The notes under the pieces were generated by a model. That model had not been told where the DNA came from. It searched no databases and worked only from the letters and a program-made list of their open reading frames with translations. 35,838 nt of DNA from an uncultured Opitutaceae bacterium (GTDB lineage: Bacteria; Verrucomicrobiota; Verrucomicrobiia; Opitutales; Opitutaceae), in assembly GCA_903862595.1 (NCBI GenBank), contig CAIOYO010000289.1, forward strand, positions 1-35,838, read 5' to 3'. This document shows, piece by piece, positions 16,644-23,635 of this stretch. Position numbers and translations under genes: made by a program. Position 1 is the first letter of the stretch. Every line of letters begins with the position of its first letter.

Positions 16644-17516
16644 ATGCGCAGCATGACCGGATACGGGCGGGCGGTCGCCACCGTGGGTGGCTTGCAGGTG
16701 ACCGTCCAAGTGAGCTCGGTGAATCGCAAGGGTCTGGAAGTGACATTGGCCTTGCCAGACGAGTGGGAAGCCTTGGAGCCCGGAGTGGGCGAAGCGGTGC
16801 GCCGCGTCGCCTCGCGCGGCAAGGTGCACGTGGCGGTCGAATGTGAGCGCCCGGCGGGCGAGGCGGCGGAGACCTGGGATGAGGCAGGAGCTGAGCGCCA
16901 GTTGGCGCGATTGGAGACGTGGGCGCGCCAGCGTGGAGTGCCGTTTGCTCCCTCCCCAGAACTCCTGTGGTCGGTGCTCAGCTCGGTACGACGCCCGGCT
17001 GGACTGCCCACAGCGGAAGTGGCCGGCCCGGCGCTGATGGCGGCGCTCGAGGAAGCCTTGAGGGCCTTTGCGGCCATGCGGCGGACGGAGGGTGCAGCCC
17101 TGTTGACGGATTTTCTGGCGCGGCTCGGTACCCTCCGCTCCAACGTCACGCTGGTCGGGGACCGTGCCCCTGCCGTGGCGCCGCACTACCGCGATCAACT
17201 CCAGCAACGGTTGCGTCAGGCCGGACTCTCGCTGGACATCGCGGACGAGCGGGTGCTCAAGGAAGTCGCGCTTTTCGCGGATCGTTGTGATGTCACCGAG
17301 GAACTGACCCGACTTGGCAGCCACTTGGAACAGTTGGAGGCGTTGCTGCGATCGGATGGGGAGATGGGTCGCAAGGCCGAGTTTATCCTTCAGGAGATCG
17401 GGCGTGAAGTGCACACGATCGGGAGCAAGGCGAACGACCTTTCGATTTCGCGGGCCGTGATTGAACTCAAGAATGAGCTGGAGCGCGTGCGCGAGCAGAT
17501 CGCGAACGTCGAGTGA
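16644..17516 (+). CDS. YicC-family endoribonuclease-like protein
   Basis: A 290-residue protein of the YicC/YloC family, which includes reported RNases that act on small RNAs and mRNAs. The N-terminus MRSMTGYGRA and the C-terminal signature GRKAEFILQEIGREVHTIGSKAND are diagnostic; the middle (about 95-190) is more variable. It is cytoplasmic with no membrane segment. It starts 18 bases after trpB in the same direction, so cotranscription is likely. It converges on the response-regulator gene 30 bases away, with no strong terminator in between. Function in this organism is inferred from the family only. Confidence 0.93.
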   Translation: MRSMTGYGRAVATVGGLQVTVQVSSVNRKGLEVTLALPDEWEALEPGVGEAVRRVASRGKVHVAVECERPAGEAAETWDEAGAERQLARLETWARQRGVPFAPSPELLWSVLSSVRRPAGLPTAEVAGPALMAALEEALRAFAAMRRTEGAALLTDFLARLGTLRSNVTLVGDRAPAVAPHYRDQLQQRLRQAGLSLDIADERVLKEVALFADRCDVTEELTRLGSHLEQLEALLRSDGEMGRKAEFILQEIGREVHTIGSKANDLSISRAVIELKNELERVREQIANVE

Positions 17517-17546
17517 CGGAGGCCCTGGAGCGGTGGCGTGGTTCGC

Positions 17547-19091
17547 CTAGGCGATCGCGTCGTTGAAATCCCCGCTCGCGCGATATTCCTGCAGCTTGTT
17601 GCGAAGCGTGCGGATCGAGATGTTGAGCAACTCGGCCGCGCGCGTGCGGTTTCCGCCGGTTGACTTGAGCGCGGCGAGAATCGCGCGTTTTTCCATCTCA
17701 TCCAGCGGGATCACGGCCTCGGGCTGGTGTGGCGCCGGGGTGGCCGGCTCGTGGGCTCCCGTGCTTCGTGGCGGGCTGATCGGCTCGCTCGGAAGCGGGA
17801 TGAAGTGAGGTGTCGCGGCCGACTCCAGGGCGGAAAACGGGTTGCCCGCGGATAAGGCGGACGTCGGTAGGGCGGCGGGCGCGGATACCGGAGGAATGGG
17901 GGCACCCACGGCGGCAAATGAGCGCACCAAAGACGGGAGCCCAAGGGCTGCAGCACTGACGGGGCGGCCGGACTCGGACAAGATCACGGCGCGCTCGAGT
18001 GTGTTTTGCAGTTCGCGCACGTTTCCTGGCCAAGGGTAGGCATTGAGGGCTGAGATCGCCGCGTCGGAGAACCCCGGGATCTTCAGACCGTGTTTGCGGG
18101 AGAGCCGCCGCAGGAACGCTTCCGCGAGGAGCACGATGTCCTCGGGTCGCTCGCGCAACGGGGTGACGTGTACCGGAAACACATTCAGCCGATAATAGAG
18201 GTCCGAGCGAAACGAACCACGTTCCACGAACTGCAGTAGGTCGCGATTCGACGTCGCAAGGATACGGACGTTCACCTTGATCGTCTTCGTGCCGCCGACG
18301 CGCTCGAATTCTCGCTCCTGAAGCACGCGAAGCAACTTGGCCTGTAGGTTCGGGGGGATCTCGGACACCTCGTCGAGGAGAAGCGTACCGCGGTTCGCTA
18401 GTTCGAAACGACCCTCGCGTCGATCCGTAGCCCCAGTGAAGGAGCCCTTTTCGTGTCCAAATAGCTCACTTTCAATTAGTTGCTCAGAAAGAGCAGCGCA
18501 GTTGATCTTGATGTAGGGCTCACTGCGGCGGGGCGAGTTGCGCCAGAGTTCGCGGGCGACCATTTCCTTGCCGGTCCCGTTCTCGCCGGTGATCAAAACG
18601 GTCGCATCGGTCGGGGCGACTCGCTCGATCAACTGGCGGAGTCGCTGCATGGACGGCGTCCGGCCGAGCAGATCGCCTTCGCCACCGTCCTGTTCGCTGA
18701 AGTAGCGATTGACCTTGATGAGCTGGCGGAACGAATCGGCTTTTTTCAGCACGATCTCGATCTGCGAGGGGGCGAAGGGTTTGATCAGGTAGTCGAAGGC
18801 GCCGCCGCGCATGCAGGCGACGGCGCTCTCGATCGTCCCGTGGCCGGTCATCATGACGACCAAGGGACGGTCTGGAAGGGTGGTCAATCGCTCAAGTAGC
18901 TGTTGGCCATCGCCATCGGGAAGGCGTACGTCCAGCATGACGAGATCAAAGCTCTCCCGGGCGAGGACTCCCTCGGCTTGGGCGATGCTACCGGCGATCG
19001 AAACCGTGTACTTTTTGCGCCGGAAAATCTCCTCGAGCACCTTTTGGATGATCGGCTCGTCATCAATCACGAGGATACGCTCGAGGGACAT
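17547..19091 (-). CDS. NtrC-family sigma-54-dependent response regulator
   Basis: A 514-residue activator with receiver, AAA+ and DNA-binding domains. The receiver has phospho-acceptor Asp54 (LVMLDVRLPDGDG). The AAA+ core has Walker A GENGTGKE (169-176), the sigma-54 contact loop as GSFTGA (216-221, Ser in place of the usual first Ala of GAFTGA), Walker B GTLLLDEVSEI and the arginine-finger region. A Pro/Ala/Ser-rich linker of about 80 residues separates this from the C-terminal Fis-type helix-turn-helix (GGNRTRAAELLNISIRTLRN). It follows the hybrid kinase on the same strand by 85 bases, so they are a likely pair. Nearness to flagellar genes suggests a FlrC/FleR-like role, which is inference. 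Confidence 0.93.
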   Translation of the reverse strand: MSLERILVIDDEPIIQKVLEEIFRRKKYTVSIAGSIAQAEGVLARESFDLVMLDVRLPDGDGQQLLERLTTLPDRPLVVMMTGHGTIESAVACMRGGAFDYLIKPFAPSQIEIVLKKADSFRQLIKVNRYFSEQDGGEGDLLGRTPSMQRLRQLIERVAPTDATVLITGENGTGKEMVARELWRNSPRRSEPYIKINCAALSEQLIESELFGHEKGSFTGATDRREGRFELANRGTLLLDEVSEIPPNLQAKLLRVLQEREFERVGGTKTIKVNVRILATSNRDLLQFVERGSFRSDLYYRLNVFPVHVTPLRERPEDIVLLAEAFLRRLSRKHGLKIPGFSDAAISALNAYPWPGNVRELQNTLERAVILSESGRPVSAAALGLPSLVRSFAAVGAPIPPVSAPAALPTSALSAGNPFSALESAATPHFIPLPSEPISPPRSTGAHEPATPAPHQPEAVIPLDEMEKRAILAALKSTGGNRTRAAELLNISIRTLRNKLQEYRASGDFNDAIA

Positions 19092-19176
19092 GGCGATGGG
19101 GCTATGTAGTCAAAGCGTGGTGACGGCGTGAGAGGTAAGCGGCTGTTTCGCTGACAGGGAAGGAAAAACCCCTCGC

Positions 19177-21153
19177 TTACCCGTGGTGGGCCGTAACCGT
19201 AAGCGGCTGATTTGCCGTGAGTCGCTGAACCTGCTGGATCACCGCCGAGGGAAAGAACGGCTTACTGAGGCAAACGAGCGGTTCGGCGAGGCCTGACGCC
19301 GTCCGGTCGTTCGGCTGGAAAGCCCCGCTGGTGATCAAAATGGGAAGATGGGGGTCCAACTCGCGCAGGGACTGGGCAAGTTTCCAGCCGCTCATGCCCG
19401 GTAGCCCCACGTCGGTGAACAGGAGTCGAATGTCGTGGCGGTGGCGATGGAACAGGGTGAGCGCCTCATCCCCGTCCCGAGCCCAGACATGGGGAATGCC
19501 ATGGCTGGTGAACAAGCCGTCCCAAAGGCGGCCGATGTCGACCTCGTCCTCGACGATCAATACGGTGCCTTGGGCCGCCGGCTGGGTGAGTGCGGCAGGT
19601 TCTGGGGGTGGTTGGGCTGCCGTGGCTGCCCGGCACGGAAAGTGGAGATCGATGCGGTTGCCGCGACCTGGCTCGGTGGCGACCTCGATGCGTCCCTGGT
19701 GGGCACGCATGATGCCGTAGACCACGGCGAGGCCGAGCCCGCGGGTGCCGGCGCGTGACTGAGGTGCCGAGAAGGGATCGAACAGCTTGGCGCGTCGGGA
19801 TTCATCCATCTCCGGTCCTTCGTCGACGATCGATGCCACGACGGTTGCTGCCTGACGGGCTCCGGGGGAGGCCTTTTGGTCAACGATATGCGTCCTCAGC
19901 GTCAGGGTTCCGCCGGATTCCATGGCATCACGTCCGTTTTGCAGGAGGTGCCTGAGGCCAAGGAGGACATGGGAAGAATCGAGCTCCACGACGAAAGGAC
20001 GCGGGGTAAACTCGCGGGCGACGGTGATGCCGTCCGGCGGGCTTGGGAAGGCGTGCGCGACGGCCTCCTCCATCAGAGCGTGGAAATCGACGGGGCGGCA
20101 CTCCGGAGGATGGTGGTGCGCGAAAAGCTGGAGTTGGCGCACGATGTCCGCACCGCGATTTCCCGCCTCGAGAATCGCCGACGTGGCGCGACCGATGCCT
20201 CCGGAAGGATCAGCGTGATCACGGAGCAGGCCACCGTACCCGAGGATGATGGTGAGCAGATTATTGAAATCGTGCGCGATGCCGCTGGCGAACGTTCCCA
20301 GACTCTCCAGGCGTCGCGTTTCCTCACGAAGGGCATTGGCCGCGTCGCGAGCCCGGACATCGTGCAGCGTCAGCAGTTGCCATGGCTCGGACCCGACCGG
20401 AACGGAGCCAAGGGTGAGCTCGAAGACTTCGGGCTTTCCGGTGGTGGATGGGAGCGAGACGGGAAGCGCTGCGGCAGTGGCGGGAGCGCGAGAAGCGACG
20501 GCCAGCGCGGCAGAAATCTCCTGGAGTGCAGGTTGGCCTTGGAGCGTCTCGGGAGTAACACCCAGGCAGTCAGCGAAGGCGCGGTTTGCCACGCGCAGAT
20601 GGCCGGTGGGGTCCACCAGTGCGAGCCCGACGGGAATCTGCAGGTAGAGAGCCGCCAGGGCGCCCGGCAGAGAGTCGGCCGCCGACGTCGTCGTGGCGCT
20701 CGGCGATGCAACCGACGCCGCGGGGGTGGCCGCTTCGATGGGTTGCTTACGACCGATCACCCAAGCGCAGTGGGACAAGAGGCCGCGTTCATCGGGGAGC
20801 GGTACCACGTCCAGAGAAACCCTCCGAGCCCCGTCGGGTGTCGCCGTGAGGCGAAGGGTAGAGGAGTGGGCGAGCCCGACATCCACTGCCTCGCGTACCT
20901 GCTGGCGGTCCGCTTGGTCGACGAAGCGATCGTAGAAGGCGGGTAAGTCCACTCCCGCGAGTGTCCCGGGAGCCACTCCGAGCAGGCGGTGCAGGGAGGG
21001 GTTGGCGTAGACCACCCTGGATGGGAATCCACGCTTTATGAGGAGGACGCTGAGCGGAAGCTCGCTGACCAGTTGATCGAGCAAGGCTGCGGACAGACGC
21101 GGCAGGATGGAATCCGAGACCGAGGCGGGGAGGCGTGGGGGTGCATCGGACAT
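19177..21153 (-). CDS. Soluble PAS hybrid histidine kinase with C-terminal receiver
   Basis: A 658-residue sensor kinase without signal peptide or membrane helices, so probably cytoplasmic. Order: PAS-like domain 1 (about 25-135), Ala/Ser/Thr-rich linker, PAS-like domain 2 (about 165-270), HisKA with His294 in GIAHDFNNLLTIILGYGG, HATPase with N-box Asn406 (HLLQNGRDAM) and G-box GTRGLGLAVVYGI, and a receiver with Asp581 (LLFTDVGLPGMSGW) and conserved Lys in CLSKPFF. The HDFNN H-box places it with the NtrB/FlrB-like kinases that partner NtrC-type regulators. The gene downstream is one. The stimulus is unknown; the pair may regulate the adjacent flagellar block. Confidence 0.92.
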   Translation of the reverse strand: MSDAPPRLPASVSDSILPRLSAALLDQLVSELPLSVLLIKRGFPSRVVYANPSLHRLLGVAPGTLAGVDLPAFYDRFVDQADRQQVREAVDVGLAHSSTLRLTATPDGARRVSLDVVPLPDERGLLSHCAWVIGRKQPIEAATPAASVASPSATTTSAADSLPGALAALYLQIPVGLALVDPTGHLRVANRAFADCLGVTPETLQGQPALQEISAALAVASRAPATAAALPVSLPSTTGKPEVFELTLGSVPVGSEPWQLLTLHDVRARDAANALREETRRLESLGTFASGIAHDFNNLLTIILGYGGLLRDHADPSGGIGRATSAILEAGNRGADIVRQLQLFAHHHPPECRPVDFHALMEEAVAHAFPSPPDGITVAREFTPRPFVVELDSSHVLLGLRHLLQNGRDAMESGGTLTLRTHIVDQKASPGARQAATVVASIVDEGPEMDESRRAKLFDPFSAPQSRAGTRGLGLAVVYGIMRAHQGRIEVATEPGRGNRIDLHFPCRAATAAQPPPEPAALTQPAAQGTVLIVEDEVDIGRLWDGLFTSHGIPHVWARDGDEALTLFHRHRHDIRLLFTDVGLPGMSGWKLAQSLRELDPHLPILITSGAFQPNDRTASGLAEPLVCLSKPFFPSAVIQQVQRLTANQPLTVTAHHG

Positions 21154-21251
21154 CCGGGGGGGTGGGTGCGCTGCGTTAAATCGGCCCGGCGATGCAAAAA
21201 TACAGCGAAGAGGTTCAAGCTGAGGCCTAAACGTGACGAGTTCCAGTCGTC

Positions 21252-21650
21252 ATGTCGTTGCGGTTGCTCTCGTTTCTCTCGCTTATTCAGCAGCGGCTTG
21301 AGCGCACTGTTCCTGCAGGCGGCGCACACTCGGCCATTCGCTCGGTCAATTACGAGCAGGGTCTGGGGCGTTTGCTCTTTCGCGAAGGTGGTTCAATCAC
21401 TCTTCACGTACCCGGCGGAGCCTCGCCCCAAGGGTGTATCAAAGCGACGTTGACGTGGCCGCAGAGCGGTGCGCGGGAGACGCGGAATTTCTTTCCGGGC
21501 ACGAGTGGCCACGACTGGGCAGCGGCGGCGGAAGCGCTCGCGCTGGCTTGGACCGCGGGCCCGACCCCGAGCGGTGCTGTCGAGCGTAGTGCGCCCGCGA
21601 CGGTGGTGCCGGAGCGCACGGCGCTTCGTCGCGAAGCGGTTGCAGTGTAG
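21252..21650 (+). CDS. Hypothetical protein (132 residues)
   Basis: I do not recognise this protein. It begins MSLRLLSFLSLIQQRLERTV and has a middle part with a strand-rich look (LLFREGGSITLHVPGG, IKATLTWPQSG), followed by an Ala-rich helix and a disordered tail. No signal peptide, membrane helix or metal motif is clear. It is the only plus-strand gene between the histidine kinase and the flagellins, facing the FliT-like gene. Codon third positions are G/C-rich like the neighbours, which supports coding, but the length is modest and opposite-strand frames are also open, so it could be spurious. Confidence 0.55.
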   Translation: MSLRLLSFLSLIQQRLERTVPAGGAHSAIRSVNYEQGLGRLLFREGGSITLHVPGGASPQGCIKATLTWPQSGARETRNFFPGTSGHDWAAAAEALALAWTAGPTPSGAVERSAPATVVPERTALRREAVAV

Positions 21651-21707
21651 GTCTGGCCGCGTAGGCGGGCACCCTGCAGTTCTGCCTCAGGAAGTGTCCG
21701 CCACGGT

Positions 21708-22100
21708 CTAGGCAGCGCCGGTCAGGCGCGCGCCTGAGAGACCGGGCTCATCGGCTTTATGGTAACGCGGGAGGACCGCATGGGCGGTGGCGCGGAGCTG
21801 GTCGAGCCCGTCGCGTTCCGCGCGCAACAGCTGCGCGGCGGCGTCCAATCGACTGAGGCAGCGCTGGTGGTGTTCGATCAAGGCGCGAGCGCGCTGCTGG
21901 AAAGCCGGGGACGAACCGGGGGAGTGGGAGAGAGAGCAGAGCTCGGCGAGGCCCTGGGTCAGCATGCCTGCGCGGGCCGTGCACGCGTCGAGGGCCTGCC
22001 AGTCCTCGGTGGTGATCAGAATCTCCTGTTCGCGCGCCAGTGTCTCGAGGTCACGGAGCAGGCGGTCGGACTGATCGGTGCCGGCGCCGGCGGGATTCAT
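21708..22100 (-). CDS. FliT/FlgN-like flagellar chaperone (putative)
   Basis: A 130-residue, mostly helical, charged protein that starts 6 bases after the fliS stop. Helices such as DRLLRDLETLAREQEILITTEDW and RALIEHHQRCLSRLDAAAQLL suggest the antiparallel bundle of FliT, the FliD export chaperone, or of FlgN. Sequence similarity in this family is weak, so the call rests mainly on size, helical pattern and position after fliS, the usual fliDST order. It would be cytoplasmic and act with the flagellar export gate. The C-terminal 25 residues are Gly/Ala-rich and probably disordered. Confidence 0.65.
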   Translation of the reverse strand: MNPAGAGTDQSDRLLRDLETLAREQEILITTEDWQALDACTARAGMLTQGLAELCSLSHSPGSSPAFQQRARALIEHHQRCLSRLDAAAQLLRAERDGLDQLRATAHAVLPRYHKADEPGLSGARLTGAA

Positions 22101-22106
22101 GGCGCG

Positions 22107-22535
22107 CTAGGCGACGCCGCGGGCCCCGCTGTTCGGATTGGCCTCGTCCTTGCGCAGCATTTCGGCCCAGCCGTCGCGCAGTTGCCGGAGCAGCCGCTCG
22201 ACCTCATGGACGGGTTCTGGGCGCTTCTGGAGGTTGGCCTCGAGCAGTCGGCGCAGGTAATAGTCGTAGAGTCGAGCGAGGTCCGCGGCGTACTGGCCGC
22301 CGGCTTGGTGATCGAGATTGGATTGGAGCTCGATGAGAATGTTCTGGGCGCGCAGAATCGACGTATTGATGTGTTCGATGCGTCGTGGTGAAGCCTCGTC
22401 GGAGGCGAAGGCCGCCTGGGCTTGGCCGAGGAAGCGCAGTGCGCCATCGTAAAGCATCAGGACCAGTTGACCGGGGCTGGCCGTCAGAATCGACTGGGCG
22501 TAGTACGTGCGGGCACCGCCGTGGGGGAAGGACAT
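22107..22535 (-). CDS. fliS: Flagellin export chaperone FliS
   Basis: A 142-residue four-helix cytoplasmic chaperone that binds the C-terminus of flagellin and prevents early polymerisation. Family features are the ARTYYAQSILTASPGQLVLMLYDGALRFL opening, seen here in parts at about residues 8-36 with the key LVLMLYDGALRFL, then INTSILRAQNILIELQSNLD and DLARLYDYYLRRLLEAN. It lies 11 bases after the FlgM-like gene and 6 bases before the FliT-like gene, so the three form an operon, probably from the sigma-28-like element at 22914-22940. The start has a GGAG close to the ATG. Confidence 0.93.
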   Translation of the reverse strand: MSFPHGGARTYYAQSILTASPGQLVLMLYDGALRFLGQAQAAFASDEASPRRIEHINTSILRAQNILIELQSNLDHQAGGQYAADLARLYDYYLRRLLEANLQKRPEPVHEVERLLRQLRDGWAEMLRKDEANPNSGARGVA

Positions 22536-22546
22536 GGCTCCAGGAG

Positions 22547-22840
22547 TTAGGCCTGTTCGCTAGGATCGGCGGACTGGAGAAGGACCTTGGCCAACTCCTC
22601 GATGATCTGCAGCGGAGGATAATTAGGATCAATGGCGAGATGGCGCCCCTCGGCGACTACCTCCGGCCGGATTTCTGGCGTGGCAGCGAGGGCCGCACGC
22701 AGGGATTCAGCGCCCGCGAACGACAGGTGATCTGAGCCGGGAAGCGAGGCGATTGATGAACGATCGCCGATCGGCGCTGGAGGCGTCGGGGTGCCCGCGA
22801 CGCGCGGGGACCCTTGGTAAGGAAACGAGGGTTGGATCAT
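22547..22840 (-). CDS. Small FlgM-like protein (putative anti-sigma-28)
   Basis: A 97-residue protein with a disordered Pro/Ser-rich first half and a helical second half. The tail RPEVVAEGRHLAIDPNYPP and QIIEELAKVLL matches the general pattern of FlgM C-termini, a basic 'R-x-E-x-V' helix, a short spacer and a final amphipathic helix that binds FliA. Size, disorder and position at the head of the fliS operon fit FlgM, which holds sigma-28 inactive until hook completion and is then exported. Similarity is limited, so it may be another small flagellar protein. No other FlgM or FliA gene is in the window. Confidence 0.6.
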   Translation of the reverse strand: MIQPSFPYQGSPRVAGTPTPPAPIGDRSSIASLPGSDHLSFAGAESLRAALAATPEIRPEVVAEGRHLAIDPNYPPLQIIEELAKVLLQSADPSEQA

Positions 22841-22913
22841 GGTGCTATTCCGTGGTTGGTACGGTCAGCCCTCGGGAGAACGAGTCAGGGAACGCCGTGA
22901 CGAGATGAGAAGT

Positions 22914-22940
22914 GGATCGGATGGAAAATCGATTTCTTGA
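22914..22940 (-). promoter_or_regulatory. Candidate sigma-28 (FliA) promoter of the flgM-like/fliS operon
   Basis: On the minus strand, TCAAG is followed by 15 bases and CCGAT, the same spacing as the classical TAAAGTTT-N11-GCCGATAA. The full boxes are TCAAGAAA and TCCGATCC, so only about 9 of 16 positions match. It is 76 bases before the start at 22840. Confidence 0.5.
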
Positions 22941-22963
22941 GAAATTAACGTGAGCTTGAGGCA

Positions 22964-23635
22964 TCAGCGGGCGGGGAGCGTGCGGAGCAGCGCGGCGGCG
23001 ACGTACGACGCGAATCGGTCCGGATTTTGGAGGACCGTGTAGGTAAGATCCCCTGGTGATCCAGGCTGCGGGGCCGGCGATGCGGCGTGACGACGGGCGG
23101 AGTTGCGCACGGCGGCGAGGTTGGCATCGAAGAGCTCATCGCAGGCCCACAGGGTCTCTTGGGTGTCGGTGGTCACGAGTCGCCCGCGAATGCCCAATGC
23201 GAGGGGAGGATAGGCGCGGTACGACGTAACCTCGAGGAAGAGCACGGCATCCGCCGTGGTGCTCTCGCGTAGACGGCTCAGGAAGCGATCCGGAAGCGGT
23301 TCCGTCGCGCGCACCCGGCGTTCACCGGCGAGCCGCTGGAGACGATCGCCATCGAACACGAGGAGCTCCGCGCGGGCGGCGCGGGTGAATTCAGCGTGGA
23401 ACGCGGTCCCGATCGCATTGAGCGTCTCGTGCGAGACGTCCTCTGGGCCGGCGACCGGGAGAACGACCACCCGGGCAATGGAGTGCGGCATCGACGGCGT
23501 GGCGCGGATGTTCTTCGGCGTGTGGAAGGGCCCCACCACCGACCCGTCGGGACGTGGAATGGACTTGCAGCCTCCAAGACCGACGATCGAAACGAGGGCG
23601 AGGACGGAGGCCAGCGCGCGGGAGGGTAGCTTCAT
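22964..23635 (-). CDS. Putative outer-membrane lipoprotein coupled to fliD
   Basis: A 223-residue protein with a lipoprotein signal (MKLPSRALASVLALVSIVGLGGC; the lipobox LGGC gives Cys23). After the signal it has a compact alpha/beta domain: ARVVVLPVAGPEDVS, a strand-helix with ELLVFDGDRLQRLAG, and DAVLFLEVTSYRAYPP. This pattern recalls the periplasmic CsgG/TolB-N-like or GNA1162-like lipoproteins that bind at the cell envelope, but I cannot assign a family. Its ATG overlaps the fliD stop by 4 bases (ATGA), so it is translationally coupled to fliD. That coupling is unusual and points to an envelope role tied to the flagellum, by inference. Confidence 0.85.
   Translation of the reverse strand: MKLPSRALASVLALVSIVGLGGCKSIPRPDGSVVGPFHTPKNIRATPSMPHSIARVVVLPVAGPEDVSHETLNAIGTAFHAEFTRAARAELLVFDGDRLQRLAGERRVRATEPLPDRFLSRLRESTTADAVLFLEVTSYRAYPPLALGIRGRLVTTDTQETLWACDELFDANLAAVRNSARRHAASPAPQPGSPGDLTYTVLQNPDRFASYVAAALLRTLPAR

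Noticed and set aside
17544-17553. Perfect palindrome CGCCTAGGCG at the yicC/response-regulator convergence as an operator or terminator
   Set aside because: It is only 10 bases, has no loop or T-run, and overlaps the stop codon of the regulator, so chance is enough to explain it.
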